Below, piece after piece: positions 9,745 to 21,900 of a stretch of DNA of 23,424 bases (position 1 is its first letter; each line of letters opens with the position of its first letter). Origin of the DNA: Pigoraptor vietnamica (lineage: Eukaryota; Opisthokonta; Filasterea). A program made the position numbers and the translations under genes. Location of the stretch: assembly GCA_943704525.1 (NCBI GenBank), contig CALSCQ010002132.1, forward strand, positions 1 to 23,424. Reading direction: 5' to 3'. A model generated the notes under the pieces. The model ran no database searches and was not told the origin of the DNA. It saw only the letters and a list, made by a program, of their open reading frames with translations.

Positions 9745-10271
9745 TTTTACACTCCGGATGGTAATCTTTGTGTGTGCACGCAATTGAAGAGAGCGACACT
9801 TTTCTCTTTTCTGGCTCGCGCGGACAAGCAGTGTCAGCCACTACCACACATGGGTAACACGGATCACGTGGACGGGACTATTTGGCCATGCCGATTTTTT
9901 GTGTTTTCGTTCTTTCCTCAAGAATGATTCGTTGTTTATGCAGCAGATGCACACGCCGCACACAGAAGAGAGCGAGACACTACACACGACAACACACAAA
10001 CACACAGACAAACAGACAAAGAGAAAACACGCACACGGCTCCAAACGCCGCCAGCCAGGGACAAAGTGCGATTGCCCCGCAATCCCGCCGCCACGCGCTC
10101 ACAAACACAGGCGCCCAGTCACGCGCACGTTACGCCCCTCACACACGCAGCCCGCGCCTCACACCAAAAGCAATGACGCATCGAGCGCGAGAGACGGACC
10201 AACGCGCCGAGAAGCGCACAGCGCACGCGAATTCAGAGCACCGATTCAACGCACGACACGGCGCGCGCCTC
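9745..10271. other. intergenic region, methyltransferase 5' / SEC61A 3'
   Basis: These 527 bp lie upstream of the methyltransferase start and downstream of the SEC61A stop; both genes are on the minus strand. The part next to the methyltransferase is moderately T-rich at 9890-9945. The rest is CA-rich and GC-rich without an open frame of note. Confidence 0.55.
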
Positions 10272-12966
10272 CTAGAAGAGAAGCGTGCCCATGCCGCCCA
10301 TGTCCGCCTGCTCCTTGACGAAGATCTCAAAGTACTGGTAGATGATGGTGACGGCGAGAAGGATGCCGGTGCCCGAGCCAATCGCGCCTGTTGCGCAGAA
10401 TGGGATGGCGCGTGAGCCGCGAATCGGCAATCGAGAGGAGACAAAGTGGCAAGCACGTGCGTGGCCGAGAGTGCGTGCGCGAGCGCGTGGGAGAATGGTA
10501 TGTGAAAGAAGGCATGCACGACAAGCGCGTGCGTATGAGGGTGAGTACAGGAAGCACTTACCGAGGAAGTCGGCGATGATCGAGAGGGCGCCGATGCAGA
10601 GGCCGCCAAACGCAGCCGCCGTCGGAATGTAGCGGTTGAGCTCTTTCACCATCGACGACTCACGGTAGCCGACGATCACCTGCACGGCACACACGCGGAA
10701 GAGTCAGCATAGATTCTCACGCGTGCACCAAATCGCACATGTAAAAGTCAAGTCGAGTTTTCGTACACACTCTTCGCACGCACGCACTTCGACGCAAAGA
10801 TGCCACAAAGCAATCGCATCACGCACCATCTGCTGCTCCTGGAGCTGCTTGGCAACGTCGCGCGCCGACGACCCGCTGACCTCGATCCACGTCTTGGAGA
10901 AGAGGGCGCACGTGGCGAGGATGAAGAGAATGTAGAGCACGGCGTGGACGGGGTCCTCGCGAATGGCGCCCATCGACGCCGGCGGGCTGAGGTAGTAGCA
11001 GAGGCCGCTGATCGGGTACGCGCGGTGGTAGCCGCCAGCAGCCTCGACGTCCTTCCACACGCCGAGGAAGTTGACGAGGAAGTTGCCCTTGAACTTGGAC
11101 CAGAGCATCTGCGAAATGAAGAAGAGGTTCGACACGAGGGCGGTCTGGAGGATAATGGGGATGTTGGACGTGTAGAAGAGCTTGATGGGGTACGACTGCG
11201 TCGCGCCGCGCATCTTGTTCGACTTGATCGGAATGTCCACGCGGAAGCCCTGGAAGTAGATGACGATCGCAAAGACGACGATGGTCGCGACGAGGTTGAG
11301 CAGGTTGGGGAGGTTCTGGCGGTAGAAGGCCTCCTTCAAGGCGCGGACCTTGTCCGTGCGCGTCGCGAGGAGGTGGAAGAGGGCAATGACGGCGCCCTCA
11401 AACTCGGTGCCTGTGAGAACGGGACGCGTTGATGTGAGACACGGAGTTCGCTTGCGCACAGAGCGCAAGAGAAACCCTCGACAAAAAGCACGCTTTCCGT
11501 CAAACGTGGCTAAAGCGCGGCAACGCACCACAAACAGACACACACAGAGCGACCCAGAACGACGAGGGCTCGACAAGCACAACAAAAGCCTGCACACACA
11601 CAGCGACAAGACCCACCGCGGCCGGAGTTGAACGTGGCGGGGCTGAAGGCCTTCCACACAATCGTCTCGCAAATGTTCGTCGCGATGAAGAGCGAGATGC
11701 CAGAGCCGAGGCCGTAGCCCTTCTGCAGCAGCTCGTCCAGGAGCATGACGATAAGGCCCGCAAAGAACAGCTGGATCACGATCAGCAGGCACACGCCGGC
11801 GCCGAGGTCCGCGGGGTCGCCGTACATGCCCGTCATCACGTAGACGACGGCCTGGCCAACGGTAATCGCCATGCCGAACACTGCGAGTGGAGAGAGAGGA
11901 TTCAGTCTCAGTAGGTTGTCGTAGGGGTTGAGATGGACAGAGAAGGGGTGGAAAGGGATGCGCTATTGGTGCGTTGGATAGTAAACAAGATGGCGGATGT
12001 GTTCAAAAGCGGATATAAGAGCACACGCACTCGGCGATTGCCTTCCATACAACACACACCACACACACACTACAGCGCGCAGCCATCAAGCGCCACCCAC
12101 GCTTCTGCGCGCCGTTGAAGAGGGCGCGGTCCTCCTTGACCGAGTTGTCGACCTCGATGATCTTGGCGCCCGCAAGCAGCTGCATGATCATGCCCGACGT
12201 CACGATCGGCGAGATACCGAGCTCCATAAGCGTGCCACGGTTCGAGGCGAGGATGACGCGGAGCCAGTAGAAGGGGTCCGCAGAGTCCGACGACATGATG
12301 CCGTAGAGGGGGATCTGGCAGCAGACGAGGAAGATGAAGAGCGTGACGGCCGTCCAGAGCACCTTCTCGCGAAACTGGATCTGTGGATGCGAAGCACAGC
12401 GGGTGAGGTTGCGTTGCGCAAACAGTGCCGCCACGGCAAACTCGACTCGAGGCGACGTGACAAGTGTATGGGGTGTTCCAGCTGGGCATCACACACAGAG
12501 ACCCGCCGTACAGGGCAAGCACATCCCACACGCGCAATTGCGCACGCAAACGCACTCACACACAGAGAGATGCGCAGCCACACGGCAAGCGTGTGCCACA
12601 CACATACCTTGCGGTCCGGCTGGGCGACCTCAGGAATCACACCCATAAAGGGGCGGATGAGATGGAGAAACCGAACTGCAAAAAAGAAGGCACGCACACA
12701 TGAGCACGAGGAAGAAGCAAGGGACGAAGCGCGCGCAGAGATTTAAAGAAGACGCCCACACACAATTGCCAAGTCGATCCACGCCATAGCACATGAAACC
12801 TCCATTCGCGCGCACACGAGCACGCACAGCGAATGTGTACAAACACATGCACACACATAACACAAAAACTAACAACATTTTCAGCAAAACAGAGCCAATC
12901 GCGGCGCATTATTTTCCCAAAACGCCTCCGGATTGACGCGACACAGACGATCCACCCACCACCCAT
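10272..12966 (-). CDS. SEC61A: Sec61 alpha, protein-translocation channel subunit
   Basis: Seven exons, 12966..12960, 12675..12608, 12380..12101, 11880..11617, 11410..10827, 10679..10562 and 10387..10272, join in phase to 478 residues (human 476). The protein forms the ER membrane channel for secretory and membrane proteins, with Sec61 beta and gamma. Nearly the whole length matches animal Sec61 alpha: [20 protein letters not shown] at the N-terminus, [20 protein letters not shown] (plug region), [56 protein letters not shown] and the closing [11 protein letters not shown]. Ten membrane segments are expected. The first exon, ATGGGTG, is only 7 nt; it gives MGVRFL, uses the GTGGGT donor common here, and restores the phase, but it is the least certain piece. 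A 582-bp core is in exon 5. Introns are about 140-285 nt and lack the long CA/TG tracts of its neighbours. Confidence 0.95.
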
Positions 12967-13587
12967 TCTAGCTGCCTACACGGCGTCCGCCGGCAAACGC
13001 AAGGGGATGTATGCAACGGCTCCCACGACACGCGCAGGGCACACCAACAGAACAAACGACGTCGACGGCAGTGGTCGCACGCCAACGCCGGAGTTGATTA
13101 CGCAACGAGGTCAAGGAGCGCAAGGCTTGTCACTTGGTAGATGATGAACTGACAATGTCCCACACTACGCACTGCGCACGCACGCTGCCCAGCCCACTCG
13201 TTGCCGACGTGGCACACGCAGCACACGACGTGGCTCGCGTGAATCAGCGGAGGAAAGGAGAGAGAGAGAGTGTGTGTGTGTGTGGGAGAGAGAGGCGTGT
13301 CGTGACACACACACGCAAGGCGATCAGCTGGTTCCTCTGCCCCATGGAGGGAAAAAAGGCACAATTTTCTACTTAAAATAAATCGAAATAATTTCGTGTT
13401 TCATAGATTTTTCATAGTGAAGAGGGTGGCGCATTGGTGCAACTGCCACCATCCACCACCCGCGCGGCACATACAAAATTAAATACTCTATTTCATCTGC
13501 ATTTTCTACTTCTCACTACCGAGATCTCGCCGAAAATCAAAAGAAACTGTTACGCGCGGCCATGTTACAGCGGCCTTCAGCTCACTT
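12967..13587. other. intergenic region, SEC61A upstream / hydroxylase 3'
   Basis: The 621 bp upstream of SEC61A. They include a short AT-rich patch at 13370-13420 holding the motif CATAGATTTTTCATAGTG (13402-13419), and an inverted repeat GGTGGC 13425-13430 with GCCACC 13445-13450. A small AG/GT repeat lies at about 13257-13292. No coding region is supported. Confidence 0.55.
13402..13419. promoter_or_regulatory. 18-bp motif, copy 1
   Basis: CATAGATTTTTCATAGTG lies 436 bp upstream of the SEC61A start codon. It recurs with one mismatch at 22340-22357, 430 bp upstream of the receptor start. Orientation relative to the two minus-strand genes is the same. A regulatory role is inference. Confidence 0.3.
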
Positions 13588-15177
13588 TCACTCTTGCCGC
13601 TTTCCGGGCTTTGACGAAGCGGCAATCCGCGTCCCAAACAAGTCGTCTAGCACTGGAAAGAGCGACGCGTAGTTGCCGGTGTTCTTGCTGTGGTGGTCAA
13701 AGTGGAATTCGGACCCTCCGATCGGCGGCACTGCGCGAGAGAGCGACCACGGGAACGCATACCCAATGTGGTCCTCAATACCCGTCAGCTGCCGCACAAA
13801 CAGCCATGCCCAGAAGGTCGTCACGTGAGGGCGGAGAAGAAGAAGGCCCGGGACTGACCCGAGCATTTGGAGGGACATCTCGACGGGATGCGTCGCGTGG
13901 GATGTCAGCGCAAAGGGCGCAGTGAAGACATGGTGAGGCTGCGAGAATTTGGGGTTTCTTAGACGAAATGAATGAACTCAGCCCAAAGGTGTGCACATGA
14001 GGGCTTTCTCTCCCACAATGCAAGGCAAAGTGTGCGCCTTAGCATGTCGTGTGTGTGCGTGTGTTTGTGGACACAGGCGAGTGAGAGACAGCCGCCGACA
14101 CCCAGCAGTAACTATAGCCCACACGCTTACCTTGTGAAAGCGCTTGTAGAGGGACGGGTGCGTGTGCAGGAATCGGTGGTACGCGTAGAACCAGACGTCG
14201 TCCGTCACGAAAAAGATTGCAATGTGCAGCAGTGCCGTCGCGAGAGAGGGAAGAGGGCCATCGTCCAGAAGCATGCCCTGCGCACGCACGCGTGGTGTCA
14301 TTGGACAACAGAACGGAAATCGCACAAGGGAAGTCCAGACAAGCATGCGCACACCCGAAAGTGCATACAGCACACACAAACGCGGTCATTGACGCGCGCA
14401 GTGCGGGTGTTACAGAGTCGCAGGACTGTTGGCAGGTAAACGTCGCCGGGTCAGACTCACCACGACGCGATAAGAGGCGAGCGAGAGCGGAAGAATGAGG
14501 AACGCAAAGTTGATGGCGACCATGCGCGCCGCGAGCCACTTCAATGCGGGGGGCGTTGGGGTGCGCGAGATTTTGTACTGCGGCCGATGGGCGATTTGAG
14601 GGCCATGCCATTATAAGATTGAAAGCATCTACTGTCGACACCGCGCGAGCCATTTGTTCCAAACAACAACACGCGCAGGGTGATACATATGCGAAGGACA
14701 GCTGCTAGAATGTGCGAAAAGATGGTCAGGCCGTTCGACACGTTGGGGAAAGCGATTGACGGTGAGATACGTCACAACCAATCGAGGACGCGAACACGAG
14801 GCCCACCTTTCGGACGAAAGAAATGTTGAACTCGTCGAGTATCGTGTAGGGAATGACGCCCACAAACCACGTGCCACTGTCGGAGAAGAGCAGAGATGCA
14901 ACACATTGAGTCGTGGAGTTGGTTGTTTGATGGACCACTCACACCAACGGAGACTGAAATCGGCCTCTCTGAGTGCGCATTCACGCCGAGTTGACATGGA
15001 CAACGAGTGCAAGTGCACATCTCTCTCGATCGCACAATGAAGGGCATGCACGCACGCACACACTGGAACCCACAATATCACGGCAAAGGAGCAGATGCCG
15101 GAGAGCTCAAAGTCGGACGCCTGCGAGCGCAGAGCGGCCCACCGCGCCTGGAATAGGGACGCGAGGGACGCATCCAT
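13588..15177 (-). CDS. fatty-acid hydroxylase / sterol desaturase family protein
   Basis: Five exons, 15177..15074, 14876..14807, 14577..14461, 14277..14131 and 13938..13588, join in phase to 262 residues. The three histidine clusters that bind the di-iron centre are all present: HRFLH (HX3H), HKPHH (HXXHH, split by the last intron) and HFDHH (HXXHH). VTDDVWFYAYHRFLH and the closing NYASLFPVLDDLFGT are typical of the C-4 methylsterol oxidase (ERG25), cholesterol 25-hydroxylase and FAXDC2 branch. The protein should be an ER membrane oxygenase using O2 and an electron donor, acting on a sterol or fatty-acyl substrate; the exact substrate cannot be told. The first exon ends at a GTGGGT donor chosen because only it gives the right phase into GTWFVGVIP. 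Other donors are GTGGGC, GTGAGT and GTAAGC. It is a separate transcription unit from SEC61A. Confidence 0.9.
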
Positions 15178-15504
15178 TGCGCAGAAACGTTTGTGAAACA
15201 AGGGCGGGTGATTGCAACGAAGTGGACGTCAAGTGTGTCCGTCTTCTAGCGTCGATTCCGAGAAGAGCGAGACATGTGTGTGTATGTGTTTGGGGGGGGG
15301 TGGATCAGAATCTCGGGCGTGCTGGATGTCTGGTCTGTCTGGTCACATTATTGACGGCAAAGTTCGGTGCTACAGCAAACGCTGCGAAGTAGAAAGAGTC
15401 GTGGCTTTGTGATTAGCGTTATTCATTGGTTTGTTAGTATCTCACGCACTTCGGCGGAAATGGGCGCACACGCAATTGCGAGGGACTGGCGGGTGGAACG
15501 ACGC

Positions 15505-15560
15505 ACGCACGCACGGACGCACGCACGGACGCACGCACGGACGCAACGCAACGCAACGCA
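15505..15560. repeat. 12-bp x3 and 5-bp x4 tandem repeats
   Basis: ACGCACGCACGG occurs three times in tandem (15505-15540), directly followed by four copies of ACGCA (15541-15560). The 5-bp unit looks like a truncated piece of the 12-bp unit, so slippage may have made both. Confidence 0.9.
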
Positions 15561-15595
15561 GTGAGCAGTGCACGCGCGCGCAAGCACAGAGATTG

Positions 15596-15612
15596 GAGAG
15601 CGTGACGCTCTC
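15596..15612. terminator. perfect inverted repeat downstream of the receptor gene
   Basis: GAGAGCGTGACGCTCTC is an 8+1+8 inverted repeat, starting 30 bp past the receptor stop codon in the transcript direction. Flanking ATT and AAT extend it with one bulged base. It could form a hairpin in the 3' UTR, or be a binding site for a dimeric protein. The class terminator is tentative. Confidence 0.3.
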
Positions 15613-15641
15613 AATGTACAACATGGAGAGCAAACGGGTCC

Positions 15642-15857
15642 CTAGATTTCCGTCGTGCGTGGAGGTCCATTCTCACATACAATGTGGCTGACGTCGATCT
15701 GTTCGATGGGGGCTTCCCCAAGAGTGGCGCTGGGCAGGTCGGCAACAGTGCGGTCCGCATCGATCGTCTCCCCTCTGCAAGCGTCAAAGGCGCACGTGAA
15801 TAACGCTGGAGAATCACACACGATAGCCGAGCAGTCCCAAGCAACAATTGGACAAAC

Positions 15858-15922
<65 letters not shown>

Positions 15923-15927
15923 CACAC

Positions 15928-15976
<49 letters not shown>

Positions 15977-18900
15977 CACACAACACACACACACACAACA
16001 CACACACACACACTCACACACACACACAATACAAAGGGGAAAGCACACGCAACAGACAACAAAGTGCGCAACGGCAAGGGGATACAACGCATGCACGTAC
16101 GCTGTGGGATGCCTGTTCTCGCTTCGCATGTACGAGTCGATCTCCGACGCCTTCTTGCCCTTGAACAGCTTGACGCTGAAGCGGCGCGTCTTGAAGCCGT
16201 CGCGAAACACCTTCCCCTCCACGTCCACGCGCAGCGAGTACTTGCGGAACATCTTGCGATAGATCGGATCCGTCACGAGGAAGATGTAACACCACCGAAC
16301 GAGCGTCACCCCGATGTACACCACGCCCGCCAGCAGGATGGCCGCCTCCATCCACGCAAGCGCCTCCCCAAAGCGCGTCTGGAACGGGTCGAGGCGCGAC
16401 TCGTTGATGCCCTCCGATATCACAAAAGAGCTGCGCAACTCAATCGTCGCGACGATGACGAGCGAGAAGAGGAGGAACGACTCGGCGTAGTGGTCGCGCG
16501 TGCGGGCAAACGGGCGGCAGACGATGTTCGACAGAAAGCACCCGAGAATGAGCAGCCACAGCACAAACGAGCGCGTGAAGGCGTCCACGATGAAGACGGC
16601 CGCGATGGTGAGCACGAACCGGCGGAGGAAGAGGACGCTCTCCCACCACATGTACTTTGTGATGTAGGCGTCGCTCACGATCGCGACGAGCGTCTTGAAC
16701 ATCTTGCTCACGTTGTCCGGGTCTCGCCGGGAGAGGTAGAAGAGGAGGACGGGCACGGAGAGAAAGACGGGTACGCAGCACCACGCAAAGATCTGCCACC
16801 AGTTGTCGTAGCACTGGACGGTGGCGTCGCGCAAGAGTCGCAGGTCGCCGCCGATGTCGACGCACTGGAGAAGCTGGAAGGTCGTCTTGAGGAGCGGCGC
16901 GTAAACGAAGAGGATGACAGTGAAGAGAGGGCCAAAGTTGACCTGCGGGGACAAGAGGGATGCGTTGAGCGAGGGAAGACACACGCTCACAAATACGAGA
17001 ACACATGCGAACACATACACGGGAACATACGGGCACGCGCACATTCCTTCGTACCCATGAGCAACATGTGAAACACACTTTGCATGCGACGCCCACGCAC
17101 CTTTTCGCTCGGCGCGAATACCTCCCCGCTCTTAATGTCCCCGTTGCGCAGCTTGCGCTCGTGGCGGTGCTTCTTGTACAGCACTTGCGTGACCGTTCCG
17201 AGGCACGCGACGACCAGGAGGATGCCGGGGGGCACCATGTCAAAGCCCACACGCCCCGCGGACGACATGCCCTTGAACAGACACAGGTCCGTGCCCGAGT
17301 CGCTGTCGAAGCCGAACGTCGAGGCGATGATGCTGTTGAGCGTGTAGATGACGTCGCTCTGACGCTGCGTCCCGACGTTGACGACGAGCTGGGAGATGTA
17401 CGCAAACTGGGTGATTGTCTTGAATGTCCCCGAGCGCGCCGTCGACACGAAGAAGAGAATGGTGACGATCGCGACCGCGATGACGACGGCCAGAACGAAG
17501 TAGAGCGTCACGTACTTGCACTGGTCGTCGTCTGCGAACGCGGGTGTGTGTGTGTGTGTGGGTGGGTGGGTGTTGAGCACAAAGGTTGCATAGACGCAAC
17601 ACCAAAACAAGCGGTGTCGGCACAGTGCTAGAGGGCGATTGCACTGTTACACCATACGCACCGACGCAGTAACCGAAGAAGAGCGTGAGGCTCTTCCCCT
17701 CGGGGCACTCCGAGCACACAATGCCCGTCCTGTTCTTCTTGCACGGCGACTCGGCGCACGCGGCGACGCTGTCGCAGCAGTAGCCGTACGGGCACTTGAC
17801 CGGTTCCACAGAGTCCGTGTCAAAGTTGAGCCAGTAGAAGGGCCGCGGGCGGATCTGCGCGCCGCGGTCGCAGAAGGCGCCGAACGGACAGTCCAGACAA
17901 GAGACGCCGTGGCTGCTCGACCCGTTGAGGATGCTGTACGTCCCCGTGAGACACTCCTTGCACGACAGCGACTCGAGGGACCCGGACGACGCGCTCACGA
18001 GCTGGAGACCCTTCGGGCACGTGACCTGCGAACCCTGCAGAAGCGAGAGCGGCTGGTACCCCGGGTTGACGACGTTGATTCCCGCGACCTCTGTCACAAT
18101 GTTCACGTCGGTGGCGTTGAGGACGAGGTCGCCGCCGGCGCTAAACACCTCGCTGCCCGAGTACGCGCGGTTGCGCGCGAGATGGCAACTCGCGGTGGAC
18201 AGGTGCCCGGCGCGCCCCACGAACACGGCGCCCGCAATGGCCGCGTCGTTCTCCACAAACGTGCAGTTGATGGCGGCCGCGCGCGTCTCCTCCTCGAGCA
18301 TCCACGCGCCGCCAATGATGCCGCCGTCGTTGTTCGAGAACGCGCAGTCCGACGCCACGAGGATTCCCTGCGCGGCAATGTACGCGTCGAGCGCGCCACC
18401 GAATATGCCGGCGTTCCCAGTGAACACAGACTGCGAAAGCGAAATCGACGACGACCCCGCCACACGGAAGTACAGCGCACCCGAGAGGCCCCCGCCGCGG
18501 TTGCGGTCAAAGACGCTCCCCGCAACGGACACGTTCGCGCCAGATCCAGTGAGTGCCGATACAAAGACGGCGCCGGCGCCCGTTGGGCTTGCGTTGTCGT
18601 AAAAGACGCTGTGCTCAACGGCGGTCGTCTGCTGCTCGACACTGCCCTCGTACCAGAGCGCAATGCAGCCCGAGGAACCCCCCGACTGCGTCGTCACGAG
18701 CGCGTTGGCGCACGTCCCCTTCAAAAAGCGCACGTTGTTTCTAGCCGAATCGCCGCGGCAGAAGAGCGAGATGGCGCCGCTCCCGACGCACCCCGAGCCC
18801 GTCGTCGGCATCGTCAGCGTGCCGCCCACAAAGTGCGACTCGACAACAGAGTGCACGTTGTCCGACGCACCGCCGAGATAGAACACAGAGACACCCCCAG

Positions 18901-21900
18901 AGCCGACGTTCTGCGTGGCGCCAGAGAGGAACGCCCAACAGCTCGACACTACGACGCGCAAAAGGCTGACCGTGTTGAACGAGATGACCTTGACAACGTC
19001 GCCGGAGGTCGACTGCACAAACACACCGTAAGCGGCGGCAGCGACGTTGAAGTCGGTACCCTTGCCGTAGGCGTTCGTGCCGTCCAGCGTCACCGTCTCG
19101 TTCGCGTGGACGTTGTCCGCCGCAAGCACAGAATTGCCCATCGCATCCCACTGCATCAGCGTCGTCGCGAGCACCATGAGTCCAAAAGAGCCAGACGCCA
19201 TCGACCCGGAGGCCCCAACGCCCGTCGCATTGTTGCGATCGAATCGGCACGAAGTAACGCTCGCGGAATTGCGAATGACGGCGCCCGTGAGGTAAAGAAT
19301 AGCAATTCCCCCACCCACAAGACCATTCCGGGGCTTGTTGAGCTCGCCGACGTTGCCCGTAAAGGCTACTCCCTCCACCTCCACAGAGTTGTTCGTCGCA
19401 CCACCAAATGTCCACATGGTCACGCCGAGGCCACCCATGGTCGCGAGCGAGGCGTCCGTCGCCCTCGCCTTGTTTCCGTCGAACGTCCCCCCGGAGACGC
19501 GCAGCTTGTAGTTGTCGACGACAGTGTGCTCCATGCCGACGAGCAGTCCGCCGACGGACGCCGACATCTCAAGCCACTGGGCGGTCTCGGGACCCTTCAC
19601 AAGCAGCGCCTTATTGCCGCGGAAGTCCGTTCCTTGGACGCTGACTCGCAGATCGCGAGCGTACTTGTAGCCGCTCCGAGAGAGTATCGCGGTGCCACCC
19701 GCTGCGTACATCGTCCCAATCGCAGCATTGCTCCCAACGGTCGACGACTCAATCGACACCGACGACCACGCCGCACCCGAAAACATGGCGCCGCCGGCTA
19801 CCCACGGGGCGCCGTCCGCGCTGTTATGCTCGAAGGAGCACCCGCTCATCTTGACTGACGCGACCTCGTCGGCAACCAGCGCACCCGCGACGCGGTAGCC
19901 AAGGGGTACAGAGGCCGAGTTGTTGCGGAAGTTGCATTCTGTGAGAGACATGCGCGCAAGCGACGTGGCTAGGAGGCCGCCCGCCGCCAAGCCCGTCACG
20001 GACGTAACGGCCCGGTTGCTCGCAAAATTACACAACGTAAAGTTCGCGAACGTGCCGCGAACGACGACCGCCGCCATGTCGGACACGCAGCCCTCGAAAG
20101 TGAGGCCGACGACCGTCAGCGACGAGCTGCCGTTCACGTAAAGCGCAGGCCCCATTGACGCGCAGGACACGCGCACGCGTCCCGAGCCCAGAATGCTCAC
20201 TGCCCCTGCGGCAGAGATGAGGACGGTCGACTGTACAGTGTAATCCCCAGGACCCACGTGCACAGTAAAAGCGCCAGACCGAAAGCCGGCAGCGACGGCG
20301 ACGGCAGCCTCCAGTGAGCGACAGGGAGACTGCGCAGTGCACGAGACCGAGCCGTCTGTGCCATTCGCCGCCACGTACAAGTGCGGATGGCAGTTGTCGG
20401 CGCTCGATGGCGTGGGTCGCTCGCACACGTAGCACGGCTCGACGGCGCACGCGGACGAGCACCCGTCGCCGTCGTCTCCATTACCGTCGTCGCAAGCCTC
20501 GGCGTCCGCGCGCAGGCCATCCCCGCACGAGTTGGGCGTGCAGTGCGACGTGCCATTCGCAAAGCGTGCGCCGCAATGAAAGCCGCCCTCGAACGCACAC
20601 GTGCTCGAGCACCCGTCCCCACTCGCCGTGTTCCCGTCGTCGCATTGCTCGCTCAGCGTGACCACGCCATCGCCGCACAGCTCAAAGCACGTGCCATTCA
20701 CGCACGCGAATCCCCGCTCGACCCTGCACGCGCGGTCGCAGCCGTCCCCCTCGATCCAATTGCCGTCGTCGCACTCTTCAGCGCCTGCCGTGATGCGGTC
20801 GCCGCAGAACGGACGGACGGAAAACGTTGCCGACGACGCGTCGTAGCTCACCGCCACCCGCGTCTTGTTCACCGGAGCGTACCCCAGCCTCGCCGCAGCA
20901 CCGCACACGGACGCGTTGTTTGCCCCAAACCACAACGTGCCGTTCGCATCGAGCGACATGGACGCGTCGGCGGGGAAGGCGCACTTGGCAGGCGTCGCGC
21001 ACGTGACGATGTATGTTCCCGACGTGCGTGGCAAGCCCGAACATACCCCGGACAGAGAGCCGCAGCCCGTCACCACTCCTTCGTGGATGCTTACGCCACC
21101 GAACGCCGAGAGGTACAGCGCGGATATTTCGTCCTGCGTGAGCACGCGCCTAAAGAACATAAAGTCGTCGATGCCCCCGTCGAACCAGTTCCAATAGTTT
21201 TCCCCAAAGCTCGCGTCCGAACCGAGCACGTACGGCAGGTCCGTGTTCAGCGTCGTGATGCTCGTAATGTCCTCCTCGGCGACCTTCTGCCCGGCGATGT
21301 ACATTCGTGACGTCCCCCGCCGGTCGTTCGTAATGACGAGATGCTGCCACGTGGAAAAGTCGTAGCTGCGTCCCGTCACTCTCACGCGCCTGTTATCGTC
21401 CTGCAAGGCCCACTGCCCTGTCGACGCGGGGGACATTGAGAGCGTGACGCCTCCCAAAAAGTCCCTTCTTCGGTCGAGATTGCCAAAGACGGAGGGCTCC
21501 CCGTAAGACCCCTTGGTCATGTCGAAGCCCGCGTTGACAAGCCACATCGAGAACGAAAAACCGCGCGGCGAATCGAGGTTCACGGTGGGAAGGACGCCGA
21601 GGCTCACAAACTGGCGGTTGATTTGCGAAAACATCCCCCCACCCGACCCGACCTTCCCAACCGAGAACGAGAGGTTGTTGGGGGCGACGGGGTGCGACGT
21701 GCCCATGATGTCCCGCCAGTCTCTGTCAAACGGGAGATGCAACTGCAGCGCTTCTCGAAGCGACCCATATTCGAGGCACGCGCCCGCCGCCATCGCCGCA
21801 AGAGCGAGCGCGACGAGCGCGACAACGAGAGCGCTCCGCAGTCGCCATGACAATGGAAGCGCACTGCGCGCACTCCCTGCGCGAAATGTCCGAGTGCGGC

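Larger units (their letters stand above)
15178..15641. other. intergenic region, hydroxylase upstream / receptor 3'
   Basis: The 464 bp between two minus-strand genes. They hold a G run at 15294-15302, a palindrome CGCAATTGCG near 15470, short tandem repeats at 15505-15560 and a perfect inverted repeat at 15596-15612. No coding region is supported. Confidence 0.55.

Noticed and set aside
10272-15177. Operon-like link between SEC61A and the hydroxylase
   Set aside because: Both are minus-strand, but 621 bp and separate upstream regions divide them, and no trans-splicing signal was seen.
15505-15560. CRISPR-like or minisatellite array
   Set aside because: Units are 12 and 5 bp with no spacers, and the genome is eukaryotic; slippage explains it.
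17639-19858. 739-residue open frame on the plus strand opposite receptor exon 1
   Set aside because: It is a shadow of the GC-rich coding strand: Arg/Val/Ala-rich, no recognisable domain, no hydrophobic core, while the minus strand has clear domains.
20381-21310. 309-residue plus-strand open frame
   Set aside because: Also antisense to the receptor, in the LamG and DUF4215 part, with low-complexity Arg/Ala composition.
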